A stretch of DNA of 64,000 nucleotides, taken from the NCBI GenBank assembly GCA_016584305.1, contig JACEEZ010018858.1:101001-165000 (forward strand). The letters run 5' to 3'. The stretch comes from Chionoecetes opilio (Eukaryota > Arthropoda > Malacostraca > Decapoda > Majidae). This document shows, in pieces, positions 1-64,000 of this stretch (the first letter of the stretch is position 1; every line of letters begins with the position of its first letter). The notes beneath the pieces are model-generated. The model saw only the letters and a list, made by a program, of their open reading frames with translations, had not been told where the DNA came from and searched no databases. The position numbers and the translations under genes were made by a program.

Positions 1-9
1 CATAATAAC

Positions 10-362
10 ATTGGCCACGCACCCCGGACCAGAACATTATCATCAGATTCGCTTATTTAACTCAAATAACTCTACAAAACGTAACCCAAACATATCATTA
101 TCCTAAACCTAACCAAACCTAAATCAAACCTAAACCAAATCTTAACTTAACCTAAATTTAACCACTTCATTTTATATGATAATAGCTAGGTAATATTACG
201 ATTAAGTTTGGATAGGCTAAATTTAGATTAGGTTAAGGCTTGGTTTATATTTGATTTAGGTTAGGTCATATTTAGGATATGTTTGGGATAAGTTTTGTAG
301 AGTTATTTAAGTTAAATAAGCGAATCTGATGATAATGTTCTGGTCCGGGAGGCGTGGCCAAT
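10..362. repeat. Long palindromic (foldback) MITE-like element
   Basis: The sequence from ATTGGCCACGC at 10-20 is mirrored by GCGTGGCCAAT at 352-362. The arms continue inward for about 150 bp each through CTAACCTAA-rich sequence and meet near 185. Arms differ by scattered substitutions, so it is an aged inverted repeat. No coding capacity. It is probably a foldback or MITE-type DNA element; no target-site duplication can be confirmed because the window begins nine bases upstream. Confidence 0.75.
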
Positions 363-739
363 GTTTTCCTGTGTGACGTAGGCGTGGCAGGGTAGCTATC
401 CGGGCGGGGTAGGTAGTCGGCGCGCTACAGCGGTCTCCCCTACATAATGCTGATGATAATTTTAGCAAAAAAACTAGAAAATTTGAGAAAGAGTAAGCCA
501 TCCCGTATCGGTAAAATTGAAGTGATTACTGTTATAAGCTAACGTAAATTCCACTCACAACAGTAGTCAACCGGATGATATAGCCGTTGGATATTGAAAA
601 TATAGGATAAATGAGTTTTCGATTGGCGCCACAGATGGTGCCGCATTGCACTGTGGGATTGGCGACGCCTCACGCTGCACTGCGCGCTGCAGTCACGCAG
701 GCTGCTGTTTGTTGTCAAGTGACATGACAGAACGGGAAC
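363..739. other. Unassigned sequence
   Basis: No open frame with recognisable similarity, no tRNA-like boxes and no long repeat seen. The stretch is GC-richer around 380-430 (CGGGCGGGG) and AT-rich afterwards. Confidence 0.4.
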
Positions 740-888
740 ATAATTGCCTTCACCTGCCTCCGCCTAGGCCACACAACCCTCACGTCTCACCTACACCGCC
801 TACGTCTGTCCCTTGTACAGGAACCCGGAGACTTTTTTACACTTCTTGCTGCAGTGTCCACGCTTCCACTCCTGCCGTGTAGTGAGTG
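740..888 (+). pseudogene. Non-LTR retrotransposon 3' remnant
   Basis: Two adjacent frames give CLRLGHTTLTSHLHRLRLS followed, after a frameshift, by RNPETFLHFLLQCPRFHSC. This layout (RLGHTxLTSHLHRL, then ETxxHFLLxCPRF) is typical of the end of jockey/R1-like LINE ORF2 proteins just after the RNase H region, including a CCHC-type cysteine/histidine pattern. What is seen is about 50 residues split by a frameshift and cut off by the Helitron fragment that follows; it cannot be functional. Confidence 0.55.
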
Positions 889-889
889 C

Positions 890-965
890 TTGGGCCGAAG
901 GCCCACCAATAGCCCTCCGCAGGAGCTAGCCAAAAAGTCCGCCCGGAGGGCGGCTTTGCAGCTAG
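890..965 (+). mobile_element. Helitron 3'-end fragment (family copy A)
   Basis: Contains only the last ~75 bp of the Helitron family: the GGGCCGAAGGCCC stem, the CCGCCC/GGGCGG hairpin and terminal CTAG at 962-965. It is followed directly by the 5' end of the next copy, giving a head-to-tail join. Confidence 0.75.
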
Positions 966-1574
966 TTATAATAATATAAGCGAAAGTGTGTGTGTGTGTG
1001 TGTCTGTCTGTCCGCGATAGGTGCCGCCCCCAATGGCGCAATCCCCTCATATGGCAGAGTTTTGGAATCGGGTCGACCAGGGGAAGGTTTTAAGCCCACT
1101 TATGAGATGATCCGATCACTTTTTTTTTCTTTTTTTTAGCAGCCTATTAGCGAGAATTGTGAAAAAAAGTGGGTTGCGAGAACTGAGGAAACCTTGATGT
1201 AGGTTGATGGGTAATGGGTGAGTGAATGGGTGGGGTGATGGGTAATGGGTGTGGGGTGATGGGTGAGTGAATGGGTGGGGGGTGATGGGTAATGGGTGTG
1301 TGGTGATGGGTAATGGGTGGGGGGTGATGGGTAATGGGTGAGTGAATGGATGGGGGGTGATGGGTAATGGGTGAGTGAATGGGTTGGGGATGATGTGAAT
1401 GGGTTGGCGTTAATACATACATTTCTACATCCATGATTTCAGGAAAGCTAGAAGGGGCTATCTGGAGAGTCTGTGTTTGGTGGGCCGAAGGCCCAACAAA
1501 CACAGGTCGGCCCACCAATAGCCCTCCGCAGGAGCTAGCCAAAAAGTCCGCCCGGAGGGCGGCTTTACGGCTAG
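966..1574 (+). mobile_element. Non-autonomous Helitron (copy B)
   Basis: Begins with TATAATAATATAAGCGAAAG, followed by a (GT)n run, a conserved ~120-bp block (GGTGCCGCCCCCAATGG, then TTTTAAGCCCACTTATGAG), a poly-T tract, a minisatellite of ~33-bp GGGTGATGGGTAATGGGTGAG units, and the hairpin-rich 3' end finishing in CTAG at 1571-1574 before a T. The proline/histidine-rich frames across the minisatellite are repeat translations, not genes. The family is called a Helitron from the ends of the clean copy at 35784-36394. Confidence 0.75.
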
Positions 1575-2163
1575 TGTAACATAAATTTCAAACAGTCATA
1601 CCCAAAAAAAAAAAAAACATGTAATATATTTTCTACCCTAATAACCCAGTGTTACACCGATGTAACATACAGACAGCGTCTGGTGATCCTCCCGTTTTCT
1701 TCAAGTATGAGAGAGGTACAGTCAACTTGGTGATGGCACAGGTGAAATCTGTGAATATTTTTGCACTGCTTCGTGTCACCTCACCAACTATTTTCGGGTA
1801 ACTACTGTATTAATGTAGTTATGTAATTGATTGATTAGATGTTACTGAAGATATGCAGAAGATGATAAAAAGCAAACATGGTATACTTTTTTTGTTATAT
1901 ATGAATATATAATGGCGTGACATATATGTAACATTGGGTCTTTTCAGTATATATTCACTGTAAATGCTATATATTTTTTTTTTCGTAGGGCATACATTCC
2001 AACATTGTTAGCAGTTGTTTGTTGTAATAAACGAGAAAAAAATGATAATATATTATATGATATATAATGAGGACTTAGTGTATTGTGTATTACCGCCTAC
2101 GTGTACCCTAATCCATCCATAAAAATCCATAATCCTAATCCTTAACAAAAAAAAAAAAAAAAA
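1575..2163. other. AT-rich unassigned sequence
   Basis: Short A and T homopolymers and scattered TATATA motifs. No open reading frame, RNA signature or recognisable mobile element was found. Confidence 0.4.
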
Positions 2164-2220
2164 AAATAAATAACATCATCAATCGGGAAAAATTACCCGA
2201 TTTCATGATGTTATTTATTT
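2164..2220. repeat. Hairpin with ~24-bp arms
   Basis: AAATAAATAACATCAT...CGGG pairs with CCCG...ATGATGTTATTTATTT across a short AAAAATTA loop. The right arm overlaps the first unit of the 312-bp tandem repeat that follows. Confidence 0.6.
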
Positions 2221-2811
2221 AGTTAACGCTAATTTATGCATGGTTCTAATTCATTTATCAGAAAAGGAAATATATCAATGGAAAGCTAATTAAATTCCGC
2301 TTCTATTGATATTCTCCATGTAAAAAGTTTTTTCACAAAATATTAAATGGCGAAAAGTTTAAGCTCATGCATATTTCTTGAAAGTCTCATAATGGCATTT
2401 CTTTAGTGTGTTTTACGGTTTTTTATTTGATAATATTATAGAACAAACATTTCCGAAGATAACAGTATATATTTTATACTGATAAACATATATTAGGTAG
2501 GAAATTACCCGATTTCATGATTTTTTATATTTAGTTAACGCTAATTTATGCATGCCGCTAATTCATTTATCACTAAACGAAATATATCAATGGAAAGCTA
2601 ATTAAACTCCACTTCTATTGATATTCTCCATGTAAAATGTTTGCGAGCAAAATATTAAATGGCGAAGAGTTTAAGTTAATGCATATTTCTTGAAAGTCTC
2701 ATAATGGCATTTTCTTTGTGTTTTACGGTTTTTTATTTGATAATATTATAGAACAAACATTTCCGAAGATAACAGTATATCTTTTATACTGATAAACATT
2801 ATATTAGGTAG
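2191..2811. repeat. 312-bp unit, tandem duplication (two copies)
   Basis: 2191-2502 and 2503-2811 align almost along their whole length. Both start AATTACCCGATTTCATGAT, share ATATATCAATGGAAAGC and GTTTTACGGTTTTTTATTTG, and end in ATTAGGTAG. Differences are scattered substitutions and small indels. It may be a satellite dimer or a local duplication; no coding potential. Confidence 0.8.
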
Positions 2812-3530
2812 GTAAACTTGTACGGGGAGCGGAGCGGGTGATATCCTTATGGTGTGACGTCACGGGCGATGTACCAGGCCTTGTCTCTCGGTGGTCTCGG
2901 TGGATGTCCGCGCCACCTATTGACAGCGGCTGGTGATATGGGGCGGGTGGGCGGGCGGGCGGAGTACATCCACACCTCATAACAATACGTTGTCATCCAC
3001 CTTACCTGTGTCTAACTGAAGAAGACTGATCAACTACCACGCCTGTGAACGCATCATAGGACATCACCAGGGCTCATATGATTCCTCAACGGATCATTGC
3101 AGCCCTAACCAACGCCTATACCCGCTCGGTATTCCCGCTGGGATATAAGTGAACAGACTTTAACTATGATTGAATGTATGTGTTACTTTTATGCAGTTAC
3201 CATTTCGAAATGATAATAAGTAATATGATTAAATATTACTGACTAGAATCATCTAGAAACTCAAATAAATTTAAACCATGAGACAGAGAGAGAGAGAGGT
3301 GGAGGTGAACACCAGCGTGGCGTTGTCATGGTAACTCAAATGACCAACCTCAGAACTTGTGAAATCTTTTCGTACCGCCTCTTTCTATTGAAAACAGCAT
3401 TGCTAATACAAGTATTAGTATATTTTTATGTTATGGAAAACAATAATTCATGATAGAAATGACTGGAATGAATTTCTTTATAGTAGTAAATATTATTATT
3501 CTATTTATCGCATGGGTTGGTACACCTCGC
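2812..3530. other. GC-rich block, then unassigned sequence with a shared ~100-bp module
   Basis: 2812-2980 is GC-rich with a GGCGGGCGGGCGG run. 3001-3100 resembles part of the 1.2-kb MITE at 22218-23410 and 61286-62487: common words include CTGAAGAAGAC, CCACGCCTGTGA and GATTCCTCAA in the same order. 3101-3530 shows nothing recognisable. Confidence 0.45.
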
Positions 3531-4185
3531 TCCCGACGTCGGGACATCATGCCGATGGGGGCAAAATCAGCCGTTCATGAAACTCATCAATGGAGTATCA
3601 CGACAGTCGGGCGCCCCACTCACTATCGTGTACTCGATGGAAAACGTCCATTTCTTGCAACTGGGCCTATGTCCTGTGTTATGAAAGTCTGATTAATAGG
3701 TTAGCTTCATGAAGGTCAATCGATCCTTCCGAAGATCTATAATGATTAAACATGCAATACATGCATTTCACATAGCATGATGTGAAAAAAATTAGTTAGA
3801 CTCGGGGTCGTAGATTATAGCCGTGCTTGGCGTTAGTGGTGATTGGGTCAGTGGAAGTGCGTGGAGGTAGGTAAGCACAATCAGCAAAAGCCGGGTCCCG
3901 TCGGGCTTTGGTCTTCTTTAACCTGTCATTATGAATTATTTGGAAAGTTTGAAGAAGTGGATCCAATACCTCAAACTTACTGCCATGCTTCTCACCAACA
4001 ACAAGGCGCGGGCCCAAGAATTTCGGCGCCAACTTGGAATTCCTACTTGGACTCTGAACCATTACGGTATCCCCTTTTCTTATTGTAATAGGAACCGCAC
4101 GCTTATGTTGTTGTGCCATCATCTCGGCACGAGAAGCTTGTAGCCTTTCTTTGACCTTTTTGTGTATATTAGTAAAGACATGCAA
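3531..4185 (-). pseudogene. LTR-retrotransposon pol C-terminus remnant
   Basis: The minus-strand frame at 3796-4185 (129 aa) reads as the far C-terminal part of a retrotransposon integrase. It has a basic helix (HKKVKERLQASRAEMMAQQ), a GDTVMVQSPSRNSKLAPKFLGPRLV segment like the GPY/F-type module, HNDRLKKTKARR, and a YNLRPR motif near the end. The catalytic core is missing on the upstream (right) side, so the copy is truncated. The following minus-strand sequence to about 3531 fits non-coding element sequence. Family (Ty3/gypsy rather than BEL) is an inference. Confidence 0.6.
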
Positions 4186-4259
4186 ATGCTGATCCAGCTA
4201 GCTATCTATGTTATACACAGATTTATTGGGCTTGGCCAATAGGTCATGTGGCATCCGTT

Positions 4260-4780
4260 TATGCGCACCATAACGTATGTATGTGTGTAAGTATGGGTGT
4301 GGCACTTGGTATGGCACTAGGTGTGACACTTGGTGCCACCGGTCTCCCCTAGTTGCCGCAGACTCAGCAAAGATAAGGGGCCAGCAAGGTTATATAGAGA
4401 TGTCACGTAACTTATTATCCATCTCTTAAATATAAATGGTAACATGGTAGATATTTATAGAGAGTAGTTATATTATATGTTTGTTCTATGGCAGAAACAT
4501 TACTTGCTCATGACTATATGTTTAAGAGTGAAGCAGGGGTATATGTCTCATGGATAAACTGAGTACTTGACACCTGGGCGAGAGAGGCAGCGGGGTTCAC
4601 CGCTGGCCTCGACGACAGCCAGACAGAGGGCGATTGCCAGTGTTAGGGAAAAGACGTTGTTTAACAGGGACTTCTGTATATTCGTCGAAGTGTATATATT
4701 GTTGTAAATTAACACAATAATACTACCTCAATTACCCTGGCGTCTCTCTATATCCTCACACCACTAATATTCCCCACGAA
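4260..4780. mobile_element. LTR-like fragment with an inverted relative at 10380-10690
   Basis: The part around 4384-4510 (CACGTAACTTATTATCCATC, GGTAACATGGTAGATATTTA, TAGTTATATTATATG) reappears in reverse orientation at about 10430-10570 with many substitutions. The stretch carries TATA-like and AATAAT motifs, as LTRs do. The ends are not defined and no target duplication could be recognised. Confidence 0.4.
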
Positions 4781-4815
4781 ACAGATTGATTGGAACGAGT
4801 GTACTGGACCATTAC

Positions 4816-5895
4816 TCACCTACAAGACGGTGAGTACCTATGTGAGTAGATTACTCGCGTAAGAAATATCCAGAACACCGTCGTAAGTAAGACTTCTTGA
4901 CGTGACCCGCCGTCATTATGGACTGAGCTACCAAGGTATGTAAAACTTTCCAAGATCTCAATGTCCTCGCCGCACGCATGAACAGACTGTACTGTTTCAT
5001 CTAGTAAGCCTCCAAACACCTGGACCTTGGTCTTGAGCCAGCTGAGACCGCAAGTCCCAAAGGCTTTGCCTCCTCGTGCAGCGCCTCGAGAGCCATTACC
5101 AGGACCTCCAGCGATTCAGCAAAGATTACTGCATTATCGGCAAAAACAAGATCAGTGATCTTGATATTGCCGTGGGATGCTCCACAATCACTTTGATCTA
5201 CAACTTTGCCCTATACCCAGTCCATACAAGTGTTGAAAAGGACGCACCCTTGCCTCACTCCTGTATTCACAGGAAAGAAGCTGGATACACCTCCCCGACA
5301 CTTCACAGCACTCTCAGTCCCAGAGTACAGACCAGTCATTAAACCAATAGTCCTTGCAGGAATCCCGCGAAGTCGCAGAAGATCCCAGAGTGACTCACGA
5401 TGCACTGAATCAAACGCCTTCTTGAGATCAACATAGGCTGCAAGCATCCCCTGTCGAAACTCACGTTGGCGTTCCACCAGGACACAAAGTACTAGGATAC
5501 GGTCCGTTCTTGACTTACCAGGCGTGAACCCAGACTGCTGAGGTCTCTGATGCCTCAGCAGATGACAGCGGATCCGTGTCAGCAATAGATGGGGAAGCAC
5601 CTTGCCTGGCACGCTGAGTAGTGCAATACCGCTGTTATTGTTGCAGTCCTGACGATACCCTTTCCCTTTCCAGATAGGGACGACCAGCCCCCTTTTTCAG
5701 GCAGGAGGAATGGTACCTGATTACCACACGGCAGTCAGGACAGCATGCAACCCGCGGATCATGGCCTCACCCCCAGCTTTGAGGAGCTCCTCACTGATAT
5801 TACAGACACCAGCTGCCTTTCCACCCCTCAACTTTGCGACAGCCTCTCTGACTTCGTCAAAAGAGGGTGCGGTTTCGTCAATGGGAGGATCGACA
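4816..5895 (-). mobile_element. RTE-type LINE, truncated and broken (copy 1)
   Basis: Minus-strand frames at 5211-5612 and 4816-5019 give reverse-transcriptase blocks: SGFTPGKSRTDRILVL, DLKKAFDSVHRESLWDL, NTGVRQGCVL, and after a break the C-terminal ESFTYLGSSVHNDGGSRQEV. The same protein is present in better condition at 33424-34734. This copy has lost the stretch with the FADD catalytic motif from a continuous frame, has several frameshifts, and stops short at both ends. It lies upstream of the first visible cadherin exon. Confidence 0.8.
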
Positions 5896-6695
5896 TCCAC
5901 TGGACGTGAAGATATAACAATTATTTTGTGTTTGTTTTTGAAATATCATACGTTACTTATTTTCTATTCTAATGTAATAATCAGTAATGTTAAAAAAATG
6001 TATAATTGCAATTTCAACATGTCCATTATGTTTACATAATCACAACACAATAAATGTAGTCGAAACATTATCATACTTTTATTACCGATATAAGAAGGAT
6101 GTAATGAAAGACTAACACAATCCAGTGATACATATGTGTTACATTTGATACTGACCATTAATCTACCTATATGACCCAATGTTACAAATATGTCACATTC
6201 CATATTTCCCACAAAAACTATGATGAGGTGAAAGTAACGCCATATTCATTCTATCAGAGTCCAAAGTAGTCAAATAATGTGGTTCTTGAATTTTGATCCT
6301 GCCAGAAAAGGACTCTATGTAGGTTCTAGAGGGAAATAACTACTTGTTTTCTCATTTTTTGCTATCTGCTATGTTTTGTCCAGGACAGTGGAAGGTCTGC
6401 GGAGCGGCTAATATTTAGAACTTGGCTGTGTCTGGATTCAAGTATTTTTCCCTTTTCTACTGTTTTTATAGGTCAAAACGAGGGTAAATTTCTGGCGTTT
6501 GCCCATTCCATCCTCCTTCCCCAAAGCAAGCTTGGGTACCTGTGGGAATGCAGGGTATTCGATTGGGGAACATATTATAATGCGTCGGAAACACGTATTT
6601 TTGGAGTTATGCAGGGGAGTCAAAATTCCCAATGACAAGGGTGATTTCCCTAGATCTAGGGAAATTTCCCTAACCAAATTTCTCCTTATCTCCTT
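5896..6695. other. Unassigned sequence
   Basis: AT-rich; no frame longer than about 110 residues and none with recognisable similarity. A short near-repeat CCCTAGATCTAGGGAAATTTCCC occurs at about 6650 and again near 7085. Confidence 0.35.
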
Positions 6696-6960
6696 GCGAG
6701 GGGGCTCTGCCCCCTTGACTCCCCGGTATTCTAACCTAACCTGGCGGGAGGGTTGACCACCCCGATAAATAATCTAACCTAGCCTCTTAGAAGGTGGGAC
6801 TCTGCCCCCCTCGACCCCCCAATAATCTAACGTAACCTATTTCAGCCTAACCTAACAGGGGGAACAGGGGGGCTCAGCCCCCTCGATCCCCCAATATTCT
6901 AACCTAACCTAACAGGGGGGGTTCAGCCCCCCTCGAACACCCCCCCGGTAACCTTATACA
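6696..6960. repeat. Degenerate minisatellite with C-tract/G-tract hairpins
   Basis: Four irregular units of about 50-60 bp, each with a GGGGGCTCAGCCCCC-like hairpin, CTCGAnCCCCC and TCTAACCTAACC. The units have diverged. The CTAACC words look telomere-like but are interspersed, not an uninterrupted telomeric array. Confidence 0.6.
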
Positions 6961-8208
<1,248 letters not shown>

Positions 8209-8869
8209 TTTTGTATCAGCTTATACCCGTGTTTCTGCATTCAGGATTAAATACCAGCAATAGCTTAAACTAGGCTATGTAACCAATGTCCAGGTTAGGT
8301 TAGAGAACCAGCGGGGGAAGGGGGGGGGGAGGCGTTGGGCCCAGTTAGGTCAGGTTATTTTACCAATGCCATTACATTTTGTTTTAAACTGCAGTTTGAC
8401 AGTATTTTAGGACAAGCGAAAAATGTGACCAATAGTCACATGAAATACCCTATATTCTTCCTTTTCATCTATTACAAGTGGAACTGTAGTCGAAGATTTC
8501 CACGTCGTCAAGAGTTCTCGGTTAGTGTTTCCACGATAATTACGGTGGACGATAGATCTATAAATCATTCTGTACAAGAATGTCCCAAACCCTATATTTT
8601 TCCTGTCTGGCCACGCAGCTTGGGGGCCTGGTAGGAACTTGGGGATTTTAGGTTGGCTAAATAAATAGGTACAACTGATTTTTGGCTCCTCAAAATTGTC
8701 CAAATCAGTACATTAAAAAAGCTGGGTAAATTAAGGATTTCTCCAAAATCTTCCAATGCTACTTAAAGTAATAAGTAGGGGCATTTAAAACTAGATCTAA
8801 ACTTATATTAACCTAACATCCTCTGGACCCCAATATTAAGTCACCCATCGCTATACAGTTTTTTTTAAT

Positions 8870-9710
8870 ACTCCGCAAAATCCCCTAATGCTACACATAA
8901 TTACTCTAATGCCACGTTAAATTTCCAAAAGTCCCATTCTCCTAGTGCCACGTTCACACCACATGCAATCTCTTATCGCCATATAATATCTTCTGTCACT
9001 ACATGAAATTAACGATAAATTTTCGTTATGGAACCTATTTCGAGGCTGAAACTAAGTATTCCTGAATAGTTTTATGTGTTTTGAATTAATCTGGTACTCT
9101 TTTTGTCGGAAATCAATGTTTGTTTACAAGTGTGGGTGGTGCCCGCCCTGCCTCTCCTGGTCCGCCCCGCTAACATTGCTCCGCTCCGCAGTGCCGCAGT
9201 ATTGATATAATATAATTTTTTTTTTTAATCATATATAATAATAATAATATCATATAACATATAATAACATATATATGTTATTATATGTTATCATAACCCA
9301 CCTCTAACCTAACCAAACCTTCAGATTTACCTAACTTAACCGTTTATGGCTGAAATAACGGTAGATTTTTGGTAGTAGTATATGTTTCGCCATTGTTTTT
9401 CAATTGAGCCATGGGAAATGGGTTTAAAAAATAGTACTCAGAATAAAGACTCAGAATCTCAGAATATACGATGATGTAGGTAAGAATCTTAGGACTTTTG
9501 AAAGCCCACTAATGAAATAATACCAAATTCCCTAATAATCTTCTATTGCCAGTTGCCACATACAATCTCCCATCACCTCATGAAATTCCCTAATACCACA
9601 TACAATATCGTATCGCTACACACAACCTCGGAATATCACATGCAATCTCCCATCATCACAAAAATTACCCTAACACCACATGAATATACCTAAGGCCCCG
9701 TACGATCTGT
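8870..9710. repeat. Two blocks of a highly degenerate short tandem repeat
   Basis: At 8870-9010 and 9510-9710 the sequence cycles through CCCTAATACCACAT, GCAATCTCCCATC and CACATGAAATT with a period near 20 bp and heavy divergence. 9015-9505 between them shows no clear repeat apart from a TATAA-rich palindromic stretch near 9220-9290. Confidence 0.5.
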
Positions 9711-10929
9711 GGTAGTCTAGTACTGGTGTGGTTTTAAAGCTAAATGTAACGCTGTTGTAGCCATTTTAGCAGTGGAGGAGTTCTGGTAAAAGTTCCATGA
9801 ATACATGCAAGCTGCAGATATTACTTACAAGCTAGATTCCTTGGCACAATAAAAGGTATAATTATGAGGATCAGTCTGCAAACGAATCGCTCTTGGACAT
9901 ATTTAGTTTTTAAGGCACCTCTGATGTTATAGCGGCTCTGTGGGTTAACTAAGGCTGACCACACACTAAAATATTCACACAAGTGAAGTACAGTATGTAT
10001 ACTATATTGTGGTGAAATTTCATTTTGATAAGTTTGAAGGTGTGATTAGGGAGGACTGGAATGTCTAGTCAGGGGACAGGCCCCTCCCCTAGATCTCCTT
10101 TGCTTGTTTAGGGTAGAATTACATAAATAAAATTGGTCCTGGCAAAAAACAGTTATCAGATTTTGAAAATCACATCTAAATATTGTTAAGGCGTGTAAAA
10201 ATAAATATTGTTTATTGTTTGTTGTTCGGCCTAAATATTGTTATTACAAATAACGAAATCGAAATTTTAAAATAACGTTCAATCCCTGAACCAATCTCCG
10301 TTTCCTCCCCTGGCTAAGGCTATGGCCGCTCTGCTGTCTGTAGTCGCCGGAGATAATTCGCCGCTCCCCTGTCATGCAGGTGACAACTACTCTGTTTATC
10401 TATCACACATATACATCTGCTCCATTACTAATCATATAGCAAGTAGCAAGTAATATTTATATCATAGAATAAACTGATAATATAACTACCCTATATAAAT
10501 ATTTATTATGTTACCATCTATGTATAAGAGATGGAAATAAGCTAAGTGACCTCTCTACAAACCTGCCGGCTTTTTCAATACATGCTGATCCTGCAGTAAT
10601 GCAACTGGGGCCGGCAATACAATGTGCCACGCCCATACCTATCACACCCATACATTTGCCTTAACAATATATCAGAAAACAAATCGTTTTGGAAATAGCA
10701 GGATGGTGAGAAGTCAAATAAAAATGAGTCCCCAGCTCAGAGATTGAGAAAATGGAGAAAATCGCCTTAGGTAAATTCCCTCATTGTGTGTGCCGCGAGC
10801 CTTGCCTTTTGACATGCATGAAGTTAAGTCTTTTAGCTGCAGAAGACATGAAAGTTAGCTATTAACTAAGGTCAGGCGGTCGGTATTTATTGATTTTATT
10901 TTGTCATGTCCTTGTATCCCTGTCTTCAG
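9711..10929. other. Upstream intron sequence of the cadherin gene, mostly unassigned
   Basis: 10380-10690 holds the inverted relative of the LTR-like fragment at 4260-4780. The rest has no recognisable content. The polypyrimidine tract and AG before 10930 form the acceptor of the first visible cadherin exon, so this is taken as intron. Confidence 0.5.
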
Positions 10930-63781
<52,852 letters not shown>

Positions 63782-64000
63782 CACGTAGGGACACCCTCTT
63801 ATTGGGGATCCTTGGACGTGGTCGCCGACTGGACATCTGCTACGGCACCACACAGTCCGCCCATCGCCACCATCATGCACTGCTCTAAAGTGTCCCTCAG
63901 TGCAGACTCCCAGCCAATGACCCCGTCCTTGTGTCACACTGAAACAGAATAGTGCGCATAGTTATCATGCCGTTCCTAATGGGATGAGTGTGAGTCAAGA
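63782..64000 (+). other. Presumed cadherin 3' untranslated region
   Basis: Follows the TGA at 63779-63781. No AATAAA signal is visible before the window ends, so the transcript end lies beyond. Confidence 0.4.

Noticed and set aside
1147..1542. Proline/histidine/serine-rich frames (also at 19451-19910, 23628-24026, 35854-36216, 46738-47109, 47662-47989)
   Set aside because: They are translations of the Helitron minisatellite in several frames and both strands, not genes.
6696..6960. Telomeric AACCT repeat
   Set aside because: The words are interspersed with GC hairpin units and not an uninterrupted terminal array.

Overview
This is animal nuclear DNA, most likely from a decapod crustacean (crab-like). 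One large intron-rich gene on the + strand, a classical type III cadherin of the arthropod neural-cadherin (CadN) kind, crosses almost the whole window. Everything else is transposable elements and simple repeats sitting in or upstream of its introns. The decapod assignment is an inference from the RTE, SINE and Helitron families, the dense (TA)n/(CT)n microsatellites and the scattered AACCTAACCT tracts. I saw no bacterial genes, CRISPR array, rRNA or convincing free-standing tRNA gene.

Cadherin layout. Twenty-six coding exons can be placed from reading frame, splice signals and matching phases, from 10930 to a stop at 63781. The gene's 5' part lies left of the window. In order the exons give: the end of one cadherin repeat, five further repeats (some with eroded calcium motifs), the non-chordate membrane-proximal region, an EGF-like domain, laminin G, EGF-like, laminin G, two EGF-like domains, one transmembrane helix, and a short cytoplasmic tail. 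The tail keeps a recognisable NYAYEGDGSSPGSLSS segment of the catenin-binding region. Its juxtamembrane and extreme C-terminal parts look strongly degenerate. One exon junction (51818/51929) does not keep phase.

Region by region. 1-10.9 kb: a 350-bp palindrome, LINE remnants, two head-to-tail Helitrons, a 312-bp tandem dimer, broken LTR-retrotransposon and RTE copies. 10.9-25.9 kb: cadherin exons 1-5, with a 12.3-kb intron holding two pogo-like MITEs, a 1.5-kb module with an orphan protein family between long direct repeats, Helitrons, a nested TIR element, and a 3.4-kb stretch (16056-19440) that looks like corrupted consensus. 25.9-39.2 kb: exons 6-19, with an inverted-repeat element containing a second palindrome, a CR1-like LINE, a splice-donor minisatellite, an RTE LINE with a tRNA-derived SINE inside it, and a Helitron. 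39.2-51.6 kb: a 12.4-kb intron with a rearranged RTE copy, a TIR element carrying a spliced-looking exon and a solo LTR, two tRNA-type SINEs, a three-copy Helitron array, a CR1-type LINE and a P-element/THAP9-like transposase fragment. 51.6-63.8 kb: exons 20-26; the last intron (10 kb) contains a complete but decayed Ty3/gypsy element (54078-62611) that itself carries a LINE fragment and a 1.2-kb MITE.

The main points for follow-up are the degenerate cadherin tail, splice donor sites copied into tandem repeats, the non-autonomous Helitron family with clear TC...CTAG ends, the orphan ORF module, and the likely assembly artefact.
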